The notes under the pieces were generated by a model, which did not search any database, had not been told where the DNA came from, and was given only the letters and a program-made list of their open reading frames with translations. A stretch of DNA of 30,482 nt from UMGS1491 sp944380925. Lineage in GTDB: Bacteria > Bacillota > Clostridia > Oscillospirales > Acutalibacteraceae. Made by a program: the position numbers and the translations under genes. Below, one piece after another: positions 23,851-30,482 of the stretch (positions within the stretch are counted from its first letter, which is position 1; every line of letters starts with the position of its first letter). The DNA is taken from assembly GCA_944380925.1 (NCBI GenBank), contig CALWJD010000010.1, forward strand, positions 1-30,482. Reading direction: 5' to 3'.

Positions 23851-26196
23851 TTATCCTATTCTATAAATCTCATATTCTAATTCTTTTAATGTTTCTTGAT
23901 ACTGTTGGCTACCCCCAAAAGCAGCAGCAATTTTGGTGGGTTTCCCGTATTTTCTGAATGGGTCAAGTTTCAATACCTCGGCACTCTCGATTTCTTCGAT
24001 TCCTTCATTTTCATATTTTTCGAGTAATGCCTCTAACACTTCTCTTGCAACACCACTATATTTATGTAGAAAGTCTCTCTTTTTTACATTTTCGGCACGC
24101 TCTTTTCTTGTGAGCGGTTTTTGGTCAAATGCAATATGTATAATGAAGTCAAAGTCATCGACTGATGTCATATTTTGGTCGCTTTTTAATTGTTCCAAAT
24201 CTATGCCACGCTCTTGCAGTTCTTTTGAAATCGCTTCTTTTTTGTTTTCGGTAGACCATTTTCTAATAAAGTTTGCAAGCGAAGAATAAGTACCCAGTAT
24301 ATTCTCACGAGTATAATCCACGATATTTTCTTGACGAAGTAGTGTCCCGTCTTTATCATAAAAGGAAACAGTTTTTTGAGTAACTATAACTTGGCATCCG
24401 TCTTTATCTATAAGTGGAGTAGGGGGTGTATCAATTGGGTAAGGAGTATCGTCAATCTGCGTGTCAGAGGACTCTTTATTGCGTTTTGTACCAGTAGCGT
24501 TAGGGTTAAAGCCATTAACCTGTTCAACGGGACCGTCCCAATCAGGGTCAGCAAACAATCTTGAAACGCCTCTAAAATCCATTACCGTAAAATTCAGTTT
24601 ACCTTCTTTTTCACGAATGCGAGTTCCACGTCCGATAATCTGTTTGAATTGTGTCATTGAATTAATATTTTTATCAATGACGATGAGCTTTGTCATTTTA
24701 CAGTCTACTCCAGTAGAGAGCAAGTCGGAGGTAGTTACGACCACCGGATACTTTTCGCTTGTAGAGATAAAGTATTTAAGCTTGCGCTTACCATAATCAT
24801 CACTACCTGTTATTCTGACTATATAATCGGGGTTCTTCTTAACCATATCGCTATTGTGGTTTATAAGTTTGGTTCGCATTCTGTCCGCGGCTTCTTCCGT
24901 GGGGCAGAATACAATTGTTTTTTGCATTCGGTCTGTAGCTTTAAGGTACTCCGTAATTTGTTTTGCTACCTCATTTGTTCTGTCATCAATTATAATATTG
25001 TAATCATAATCAGAATTGTTGTATATGCGGTCTTCTATTTCATTTCCGTAATAATCTTTTTGCCCTGCCCGTGGTCTCCAGCCATCGCTTATATTTGTCA
25101 CAATATTAATAACTTTGAAAGGCGCAAGAAATCCATCTTCAATGCCTTTTTTTAGGCTATATTCATACACGGGTTCGCCGAAATAATTTATATTTGATGT
25201 ATATTTGGTTTCCTTTGGTGTTGCTGTCATGCCAATTTGAGTAGCATTACTAAAATAGTCCAGTATTTTTCTCCAACGGCTTTCTTCCTTAGCTGAGCCT
25301 CTATGACACTCATCTACAATTACCAAATCAAAAAAGTTGGGGTCAAACAATTCAGAATAGTGTTCTTCACTATTATCTCCGACCATTTGTTGGTATAAAG
25401 AAAAGTAAACTTCGTGAGATGTGATTGTCCTCTTATCATCTTTTGCAAAATTTATTTTATGTATAACTTTTTTAAGTGGTGAAAAATCCTGATGTATAGA
25501 TTGATCAACTAAAATATTTCTATCAGCTAAATAGAGTATTTTTCTCTTTAAGCCGCTCTGCAATAATCTATATACGATTTGAAAAGCGGTGTAAGTTTTT
25601 CCTGTCCCCGTGGCCATGACAAGCAGTAATCTTTTTTTGCCCCTTGCAATAGCTTCAACAGTACGGTTGATTGCATTTCTTTGATAGTATCTTGGGGGAT
25701 AAGTGTTTTGGCTTGTATAATAAGGCTGATTTAGAATTTTGGTTTCGTTTGGGCTTAGTCCATCACCATTATGTATTTCGCCTTTAAACCTTGATATCAA
25801 CTCATCTTCAGAAGGGAAGTCATCCAGTGATAAATTTTTCTCTTTACCCGTAAGAAAATCGTGTTCTACAAAACCGTCACCATTTGAGCTATACGCAAAT
25901 GGAATATCTAGCATCTGCGCATAAGTAATTGCCTGTTGCATTCCATAGGAAATAGAATGATTATTATCTTTTGCTTCTACGACTGCAATTGGTTTAGAAT
26001 CATTTAAATAAAGCAAATAATCTGCTTTCTTAGGTCTCTTACGACAAGCCATATTCCCTCTAATATCAATTTGTCCATCAGTAATTTTGGCTTCCATTTT
26101 TATACGACTCTTATCCCATTTATTAAGAATTGCCGGGGTTATAAACTGAAATTTTATGTCTTCCTCGGTCATTTCTTTTTTACTCGTTATATTCAT
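23851..26196 (-). CDS. hsdR: Type I restriction endonuclease/translocase HsdR
   Basis: 781 aa. N-terminal PD-(D/E)xK nuclease: ADYLLYLNDSKPIAVVEAK with D59, E74 and K76. The SF2 translocase follows: RYYQRNAI Q-motif region, Walker A MATGTGKT (194-201), DECH (295-298), GMTATP, and motif VI QIIGRGTRIRE. A C-terminal helical HsdM-binding region ends at LEYEIYRIG. It translocates DNA and cuts away from the unmethylated target. ATG with AAGGAAGGG 8 nt upstream. First large gene of the operon, preceded by a small HTH ORF under a shared promoter. Confidence 0.95.
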   Translation of the reverse strand: MNITSKKEMTEEDIKFQFITPAILNKWDKSRIKMEAKITDGQIDIRGNMACRKRPKKADYLLYLNDSKPIAVVEAKDNNHSISYGMQQAITYAQMLDIPFAYSSNGDGFVEHDFLTGKEKNLSLDDFPSEDELISRFKGEIHNGDGLSPNETKILNQPYYTSQNTYPPRYYQRNAINRTVEAIARGKKRLLLVMATGTGKTYTAFQIVYRLLQSGLKRKILYLADRNILVDQSIHQDFSPLKKVIHKINFAKDDKRTITSHEVYFSLYQQMVGDNSEEHYSELFDPNFFDLVIVDECHRGSAKEESRWRKILDYFSNATQIGMTATPKETKYTSNINYFGEPVYEYSLKKGIEDGFLAPFKVINIVTNISDGWRPRAGQKDYYGNEIEDRIYNNSDYDYNIIIDDRTNEVAKQITEYLKATDRMQKTIVFCPTEEAADRMRTKLINHNSDMVKKNPDYIVRITGSDDYGKRKLKYFISTSEKYPVVVTTSDLLSTGVDCKMTKLIVIDKNINSMTQFKQIIGRGTRIREKEGKLNFTVMDFRGVSRLFADPDWDGPVEQVNGFNPNATGTKRNKESSDTQIDDTPYPIDTPPTPLIDKDGCQVIVTQKTVSFYDKDGTLLRQENIVDYTRENILGTYSSLANFIRKWSTENKKEAISKELQERGIDLEQLKSDQNMTSVDDFDFIIHIAFDQKPLTRKERAENVKKRDFLHKYSGVAREVLEALLEKYENEGIEEIESAEVLKLDPFRKYGKPTKIAAAFGGSQQYQETLKELEYEIYRIG

Positions 26197-26232
26197 GTGT
26201 TTTACCCTTCCTTCATAATTATTAGGAAATTG

Positions 26233-26367
26233 CTACTCGAAAAAATTGTGTATATTATGTTTGATTAATGTTGCACTGTTAATTTTTCCTTCTTTACAGT
26301 GAACGTCTATTTGCTTTTGAGATGCGTTCCATTTTTCCGTAGGCCGAGTTGATGTTAAATGATCCAT
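26233..26367 (-). CDS. Small (44 aa) excisionase/MerR-like HTH ORF heading the hsd operon
   Basis: ATG at 26367, 6 nt after AAAGGA, 44 codons to TAG. It is about 30 bp after a strong minus-strand promoter and 36 bp before hsdR, in the same frame as hsdR. The sequence STRPTEKWNASQKQIDVHCK followed by EGKI resembles the recognition part of small Clostridia HTH proteins of the form EKWGxSxRRVxxLCxEGRI, which normally continue with a G-x-W-x-IP wing. Here that wing is missing, so the protein is either shortened or degenerate. Position suggests a regulator of the R-M genes. Family match is from memory and tentative. Confidence 0.5.
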   Translation of the reverse strand: MDHLTSTRPTEKWNASQKQIDVHCKEGKINSATLIKHNIHNFFE

Positions 26368-26405
26368 TTGATGTCCTTTGATAAAAATCAACGATAGTGT
26401 ACTTT

Positions 26406-26434
26406 ATTATATTCGACAAAGCAAACATTTTCAA
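26406..26434 (-). promoter_or_regulatory. Promoter of the hsd operon
   Basis: On the minus strand TTGAAA (26434-26429), exactly 17 bp, TATAAT (26411-26406). The remaining gap between here and the next gene (to 26687) is AT-rich and I see no gene in it. Confidence 0.8.
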
Positions 26435-26595
26435 CATAAAACAAAATTTTTGTTATTAAAAAGAAATAATTTGTGCATAAAATCAAATAAACTGTTGTGT
26501 GGAAGTGAAATAGTTTTCATTTTTAAAAATGCAAAATTCAAAAAATATAAAAAAGTTAGCCGAAACCATTTAAAAACGATTTCTGAAAATATATA

Positions 26596-26618
26596 AGCCC
26601 TCAGAATTACAGAGGGCT
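26596..26618 (-). terminator. Terminator of the membrane-protein gene
   Basis: AGCCCTC / GAGGGCT (7 bp, 9-nt loop), followed on the minus strand by a TTATATATTTT tail, 70 bp after the stop of the gene ending at 26688. Confidence 0.6.
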
Positions 26619-26687
26619 AGCTTGTATTAATGGATATGTTTGTTTATGTCTAATTACTTACACACTAGTGCAGATTTAAAAATCGTG

Positions 26688-27779
26688 CTATTGTAGATAT
26701 TTTTGCGGTATATCATATGTGGGTTTATTTGCCTTGATTTTTTTTAATTCCTCTTGGGCGCTTACAATTTTCCTATCGTATTCTAAAACAGATATTTCTT
26801 CTTCTACTTTTTTAAAATTTTCAGGAACCGGTTGAGTTGCCAAAAAGTGCAATTTTGAAACAATTTCTTCAGCATATTGTAAAGATGTTTTATAATAACT
26901 GCTTGATTGATCCACAGTATGATTTAATAAAATAACTTCACTTTTAAAACCGTTAATATCTATAACAACACCAATGTGATTACATGTGGGTATAGAATTC
27001 GAAACCGATGTACCATTTGTTACCAGCTCTTTTTTTGTTGTCCTTTTACCCATGGCTGCCCCCACGATTGCCCCAGGTACATTAAACAAAATCCCCCCGA
27101 CCAAGGCTTTACCTACTGAAATGTGTTTTTTAGATTTTCCTTTTTCTTTTGTAATTACTTTATCAGTAGTAATAATTCTATATGAATCTTGTTTATTTAC
27201 CTCTGCGGCTCTTATTGCACTGAACAAATGTTCTGTTTGATTAATTCTTATTTTTCCTTCAACAAGATTGTATTCCAAATTTTTGCCGCCTGCTGTTTGC
27301 CATCTGTTATTAGAAAGTTTCTGTATTTCATTTTTTCTGGCATTTTTTAAAAATTTGATTTTGTCTTCTGCGTTTTTTATGTTCTTAAAGTATTTATTAT
27401 CTTCAGTTTTATGAATATGCATCATTACCTTATCATGAAATATTGGGTCATATTTAAATTTTATTTTTTGAACTTCTTCTTTACTTAGTTTGTTGCCGTT
27501 TTGTTTTTCCAATTTTATTGCTTTACCTAATAATTTAGAAGTTAAAAACTTTTCTCTTTTTTCATTTTTTAGCAAAAGGTTTTTAAAACCAATGAGCGTT
27601 ATAAATATACCGGGTATTATAACGGCCAAACTGCCAAGTCCAAAATTACACATTAACATCAGTAATCCTAATACTGAGATAATAGCGCCGATAATATAAA
27701 AAAGTGTGCCACTTTTCAATAGGATACGGTTTTCTTCTTTTTTCGATAGCTTTTTTACAGCGTTTCTGTCAAATGTCAT
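26688..27779 (-). CDS. Hypothetical two-TM protein with glycine-zipper segment
   Basis: 363 aa, ATG 8 nt after AAAGGAG. Two transmembrane helices near the N-terminus (about 24-43 and 47-67) leave a large, basic soluble domain, probably cytoplasmic. A Gly/Ala-rich stretch near 223-247 (SVGKALVGGILFNVPGAIVG) looks like a glycine-zipper or short membrane-inserting hairpin. The C-terminus is a charged helix. No catalytic motif and no family that I can name. It lies alone between the R-M operon and the IS/CBASS region with its own promoter and terminator. Its place in a defence island makes a membrane-acting antiphage role conceivable, but nothing in the sequence proves it. Confidence 0.75.
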   Translation of the reverse strand: MTFDRNAVKKLSKKEENRILLKSGTLFYIIGAIISVLGLLMLMCNFGLGSLAVIIPGIFITLIGFKNLLLKNEKREKFLTSKLLGKAIKLEKQNGNKLSKEEVQKIKFKYDPIFHDKVMMHIHKTEDNKYFKNIKNAEDKIKFLKNARKNEIQKLSNNRWQTAGGKNLEYNLVEGKIRINQTEHLFSAIRAAEVNKQDSYRIITTDKVITKEKGKSKKHISVGKALVGGILFNVPGAIVGAAMGKRTTKKELVTNGTSVSNSIPTCNHIGVVIDINGFKSEVILLNHTVDQSSSYYKTSLQYAEEIVSKLHFLATQPVPENFKKVEEEISVLEYDRKIVSAQEELKKIKANKPTYDIPQKYLQ

Positions 27780-27818
27780 GTTGTAACTCCTTTGCGATAA
27801 GTAATGTTTTATAATTAT

Positions 27819-27847
27819 ATTATAATATAAATTACACTTTCACACAA
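27819..27847 (-). promoter_or_regulatory. Probable promoter of the two-TM protein gene
   Basis: On the minus strand TTGTGT (27847-27842), 17-bp spacer, TATAAT (27824-27819). The -35 is weak. Confidence 0.5.
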
Positions 27848-28008
27848 TGTTTTTTTAAAGAATAGAAAATAAAGTTTCTGATAGTATGGAGAGCTTAGCC
27901 GTTATAAACGTATATTTCGGTTAGATTTGAATTGGTAATACCTTGTGTTTGTCAGGCTATAAAAATCGATTTTTAACGTTTTATGAGGTGATTTTTTCCG
28001 GACTACAA

Positions 28009-28044
28009 AAAAGACAGCCTTCCATGATTGGAAGACAGTCTTTT
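28009..28044. terminator. Long hairpin, bidirectional terminator
   Basis: A 16-position stem (28009-28024 with 28029-28044) with two mismatches and a 4-nt loop TGAT, flanked by T/A runs. The better T-tail is on the minus strand. It lies 780 bp beyond the CBASS operon, so the transcript it serves is unclear. Confidence 0.6.
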
Positions 28045-28249
28045 CTAGGTAGATATTAAAACCAAATTGTAACAGCAAAACCATTCTTGAAGTAATGGGT
28101 GTTCATTTTATACTCTGTTGGCATAAGCTTGTCATTTGTATACAATGTACTTTCCCATTACTACTGGGTTTGAAGGGGGTTGCGTTAAAAATTATATATT
28201 AAAATCTGAACCATCTACCAAATTAACCTTATTTTTTATTATTTTATCA

Positions 28250-28277
28250 TGCACCTATGATTTTTACAATGGGTGCA
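28250..28277. repeat. TGCACCTAT inverted repeat
   Basis: TGCACCTAT (28250-28258) faces ATGGGTGCA (28269-28277), 9 pairs with one G-T. TGCACCTAT occurs again in direct orientation at 28375. The motif resembles the TTGCACC repeat at 20732-20809. Confidence 0.5.
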
Positions 28278-28298
28278 TCTATAAAAAACTAAAATTTA

Positions 28299-28381
28299 TA
28301 ATCGTTACATAAAAATAGTAAACGTTACAGTAGCGGAAGTAATCGTTACATAAAAATATTAATCATTACAATTTTGCACCT
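28299..28381. repeat. Four iteron-like repeats, ~20-bp period
   Basis: Units with the core A-W-C-R-TTACA start at 28301, 28321, 28342 and 28362, about two helical turns apart. Units 1 and 3 share a 23-nt stretch with one mismatch (core ATCGTTACATAAAAATA). This gap (28045-28827) holds no intact gene: only hairpins, these repeats and the transposase remnant. Confidence 0.65.
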
Positions 28382-28703
28382 ATATTTTAATTACGAAAAA
28401 CAAATTAAAAAACTATTTACGTCAAATTTAATTTTGCAAAGTGATATAGGAAGACAATATCGTTCATATTCGTACCATAAATATTCGAAATGTAAAGGAA
28501 TAATAGTTTCAGCGTCTGCCTCATAAACAACGAGTGACTATGCATGTACTGAAAATTTTTATAATATTTTTAAAATGGAATGCTCATATTTAGAAAAACC
28601 TAGAACTGTCTCATAGGTATATCGAATCATTGATAATTTTATATCTTATTACAATAATTTAACAATTACAGATGATGGTTATACTCCTTCCGAAATAAGG
28701 TAA
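28380..28703 (+). pseudogene. Degenerate IS3-family transposase (C-terminal rve part)
   Basis: One reading frame carries the end of an IS3-type OrfB through two stop codons (TAA and TAG) without a frameshift. It runs LQSDIGRQYRSYSYHK (the HSDxGxQY block with catalytic Asp at 28443-28445), KGIIVSASAS-stop, DYACTENFYNIFKMECSYLE (the E-x-F-F-x-x-L-K-x-E block with the catalytic Glu), then TVS-stop-VYRIIDNFISYYNN and GYTPSEIR before a further stop. These line up in order with IS3/IS150 DDE transposases. The N-terminal part, the first catalytic Asp and the orfA are absent, so this is a non-functional remnant of roughly 90-105 codons. It lies between the iteron-like repeats and the CBASS pair, opposite in orientation. 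Confidence 0.75.
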
Positions 28704-28759
28704 ACGTCATGTTAAAGTGTTGTTGAATTTAGTTTAGAAATATTTATTAAAAATTCTAA

Positions 28760-28797
28760 CACTAATTTTGGGCTTAGATTTATTATAAAAATTAGTG
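28760..28797 (-). terminator. Terminator of the CBASS operon
   Basis: A perfect 10-bp stem CACTAATTTT / AAAATTAGTG with an 18-nt loop is followed on the minus strand by a TTTTT run; about 30 bp after the nucleotidyltransferase stop. Confidence 0.6.
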
Positions 28798-28827
28798 AAT
28801 ATATTTTTTACTTTTAAATTAGATTAT

Positions 28828-29748
28828 TTAATTTTCTATAATGCTAAAAATTACAGAGGATTTATTTTTTAATTCGTAATGTCCATTTTCTCTTGGGCAA
28901 TACCTTAGTGTATTTTGTGAAAATTTTGTTGCATTTTCTTTTTTAGTGATTTTTATATAATAAGCTGTTAGAACCATGCAATTCAAAACTTTTTCTAAAC
29001 AAAAATTGCTCTCAGACATTGAAATAAGTTCTTTACCGCCTGGTGTAGTTATATAATTACCTAAAGTTTTAAAATAATTCAATAGATATGAATGATAACT
29101 GTAAGTACTTGTAAATTTATTATATATGTTATAAGCCAGTGCGTTATATACAAAACTATCTATAACTATTCCGCTTAGATGGTAGCTTGAAAAATAATTA
29201 TCACGAATGTATCGCATATACTTGCAAGTATTAATTAGAAGGCCATCAGTATCAAAGTTTTTTGTTTTTATGGCTTCCTGTTCTATCTCCGGTTTAGTAG
29301 AAAGCCACCTACCTCCCATGTTAGAATCTGGATACCTGTAAGTCATATCATATTTTCTAAAAGCAGGCAAAATTTCAAATTTTATATTATCACTGAATTC
29401 AATTATTACAACTTGCCCATCAGCTCTAACATTACTTGTAGGGTATATTGATAATATGTTTTGGCGAACAGCTTGTAATAGCCTCGATTGGCTATTCCCT
29501 TTAATGGTATTGAAATGTATATATTCACTTTCTGGGAGGCAGACCAAGATGTCAATATCGCTTGTTGATATTGCCGTTTCCCTGCCGTAAGATCCAACAT
29601 ACAAACTGTTTTTTGTATCACTAGATATGCCCCAAAATTTTTCATTTATCAATTTAGTAACTGTTTTGCACCTTTTAGAAATAGTATTAGTAACACTTTC
29701 ATTCATGTTGGGTATAGTCCTTTTATATCTTTTTACTATTATATTCAT
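28828..29748 (-). CDS. SMODS/CD-NTase-type nucleotidyltransferase (CBASS second-messenger synthase)
   Basis: 306 aa. N-terminal nucleotidyltransferase: YVGSYGRETAISTSDIDILV (50-69) with the G-S helix cap (G52-S53) and the metal-binding pair D64/D66. The third acidic residue is probably E125 in KFEILPAF. The C-terminal helical half (KYMRYIRDNYFSSYHLSGIV) resembles the OAS1-C-like cap of SMODS proteins. Such enzymes make cyclic di- or trinucleotides on phage infection. Its ATG overlaps the stop of the SLATT gene (ATGA), with AAGGAGA about 10 nt upstream, so synthesis of the two is coupled. No Cap2/Cap3 ancillary genes are seen, so this would be a minimal type I CBASS. The product nucleotide cannot be deduced. 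Confidence 0.88.
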   Translation of the reverse strand: MNIIVKRYKRTIPNMNESVTNTISKRCKTVTKLINEKFWGISSDTKNSLYVGSYGRETAISTSDIDILVCLPESEYIHFNTIKGNSQSRLLQAVRQNILSIYPTSNVRADGQVVIIEFSDNIKFEILPAFRKYDMTYRYPDSNMGGRWLSTKPEIEQEAIKTKNFDTDGLLINTCKYMRYIRDNYFSSYHLSGIVIDSFVYNALAYNIYNKFTSTYSYHSYLLNYFKTLGNYITTPGGKELISMSESNFCLEKVLNCMVLTAYYIKITKKENATKFSQNTLRYCPRENGHYELKNKSSVIFSIIEN

Positions 29749-30314
29749 TTGGGCAATTTCTCCTTATGTAAAGATGATGGTAAAAAACCATCAATTTCTT
29801 CATCTGAAAACTTGTTGTCTTTTGATATATTTAAAGCTTGCTTTGCAAGTTTAACTGCCTTTTCTGTAGTAATGGGTGCATTTTTATATATTTTATTCTT
29901 TTTGCTTTTCAGTTCGTTATATGTTTTTTCTAAATCAGCTATGCTATGATTAGCTGAATTTTTAATATGCATTAGTAAGGATTCAAACTCATCTTTTAAT
30001 TCTAAAAGTTCGACTGCTGTTTTTTTGTGGCTTTGTATACGAGCATTTAAATCATTAGATTTGAGATATAAATTTATTGCCGTTGATATAAAAGATACCA
30101 AAACGGAAGTAATCTTAACCCAAGACTGGTCAACGAATATTGCTGAAGACACACCAGCATAGGTCAAGGCTGAGGTGATTACCCCAGCGTTTTTCATAAA
30201 TTCAGATTTTTTATAATATATATCAGCTTGTTTTTCGTGTATTTTATGAGTCCATACAATACCTGCAAACGTCTTTCTGACATTATCGTTAAGTGTTTCG
30301 TAATCACTTTTCAA
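29745..30314 (-). CDS. SLATT-domain 2-TM effector of the CBASS pair
   Basis: 189 aa from a TTG start (30314) with AAGGAG 9 nt upstream. The N-terminal helix IVWTHKIHEKQADIYYKKSE leads into two transmembrane helices (about 43-61 and 66-84). A long cytoplasmic helical tail (LNARIQSHKKTAVELLELKD ...) follows. This arrangement is the SLATT (SMODS- and SLOG-associating two-TM) fold, thought to form membrane pores when triggered by the second messenger, killing the infected cell. It is first in the operon and overlaps the nucleotidyltransferase gene by 4 bp. Effector function is from family knowledge, not shown here. Confidence 0.85.
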   Translation of the reverse strand: MKSDYETLNDNVRKTFAGIVWTHKIHEKQADIYYKKSEFMKNAGVITSALTYAGVSSAIFVDQSWVKITSVLVSFISTAINLYLKSNDLNARIQSHKKTAVELLELKDEFESLLMHIKNSANHSIADLEKTYNELKSKKNKIYKNAPITTEKAVKLAKQALNISKDNKFSDEEIDGFLPSSLHKEKLPK

Positions 30315-30348
30315 AATTTAATTCTCCTTTTGGTATAAAAATTGACGA

Positions 30349-30378
30349 ATTATGTAGTTGAATCAGAATATTTTTCAA
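30349..30378 (-). promoter_or_regulatory. Probable promoter of the CBASS operon
   Basis: On the minus strand TTGAAA (30378-30373), 18-bp spacer, CATAAT (30354-30349), about 35 bp before the TTG start. Confidence 0.5.
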
Positions 30379-30396
30379 AATTTTCTACCTGTTTCA

Positions 30397-30482
30397 TTAC
30401 TTTATTAAATGCTCATGTACGGTAAGGAAGCAAGCAACCGAAAACAAGAGATAGACCGCCAGCACTACACTATTCCGAACCA
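30397..30482 (-). other. Possible 3' end of a coding region cut by the window edge
   Basis: The last ~75 bases are clearly richer in GC than the CBASS genes. On the minus strand one frame is open from the edge to TAA at 30399-30397 and ends in a hydrophobic stretch (VVLAVYLLFSVACFLTV) typical of a membrane protein tail. On the plus strand an ATG at 30415 also opens a frame to the edge. I cannot decide which is real. Confidence 0.3.

Noticed and set aside
26378..26596. 72-codon plus-strand frame
   Set aside because: TTG start without ribosome site, overlaps the minus-strand hsd promoter, and its lysine-rich composition is what AT-rich intergenic DNA gives.
27902..28084. 60-codon minus-strand frame
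   Set aside because: Lies across a strong hairpin terminator, has no ribosome site and no recognisable sequence.
1..30482. CRISPR array or cas genes
   Set aside because: No regularly spaced identical repeats with unique spacers; the 33-bp and 20-bp arrays have too few, too short units and no cas neighbours.

Overview
The window reads as a low-GC, Gram-positive chromosome from the Clostridia. It carries an intact forespore sigma factor gene (sigG) next to a sporulation-type D-Ala-D-Ala carboxypeptidase (dacF) and an rluB pseudouridine synthase. Its tRNAs encode CCA, Shine-Dalgarno sites are strong, and its promoters are near-consensus sigma-A. I cannot name the genus. The number of eukaryote-like or exported proteins (macro domain, secreted AAA+ ATPase, calpain-type protease, Ser/Thr kinase) suggests a host-associated lineage; that is inference.

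Layout. 1-1470: end of tRNA-Lys, tRNA-Glu, and an exported macro-domain protein behind a perfect TTGACA-17-TATAAT promoter. 1737-3436: a coiled-coil repeat gene broken by a TGA, then a barnase-like toxin with a MuF-like N-terminus and its barstar-like immunity gene. 3544-6702: core region with tRNA-Arg, sigG, dacF and rluB. 6752-9154: a MerR-type regulator with a textbook 19-bp-spacer palindromic promoter, in an operon with a signal-peptide AAA+ ATPase of Clp-D2/torsin type. 9222-13438 (minus strand): SAM methyltransferase, calpain-like cysteine protease, protein kinase. 13769-19170: a small integrative element with large serine recombinase, zinc-binding protein, CHC2 primase-type zinc protein, DUF3987-type ATPase and a terminase-small-subunit-like HTH protein. 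19334-30314 (minus strand): a defence island with a DUF4143 ATPase behind a three-copy repeat array, a type I restriction-modification operon (hsdR-hsdM-hsdS) led by a tiny HTH ORF, a membrane protein, a degenerate IS3-family transposase with upstream iteron-like repeats, and a two-gene CBASS-type pair (SLATT 2-TM effector plus SMODS nucleotidyltransferase).

How it fits together. The left half mixes core sporulation and translation genes with cargo that may act on other cells or a host. The right half is mobile and antiphage material. Several units show visible cis-regulation: the MerR dyad, hairpins overlapping the Shine-Dalgarno of sigG and of the barnase gene, a 33-bp-period repeat array over the DUF4143 promoter, and a 20-bp-period array beside the IS remnant. 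Three decayed or interrupted loci (coiled-coil gene, IS3 transposase, a possibly shortened HTH ORF) point to ongoing turnover.
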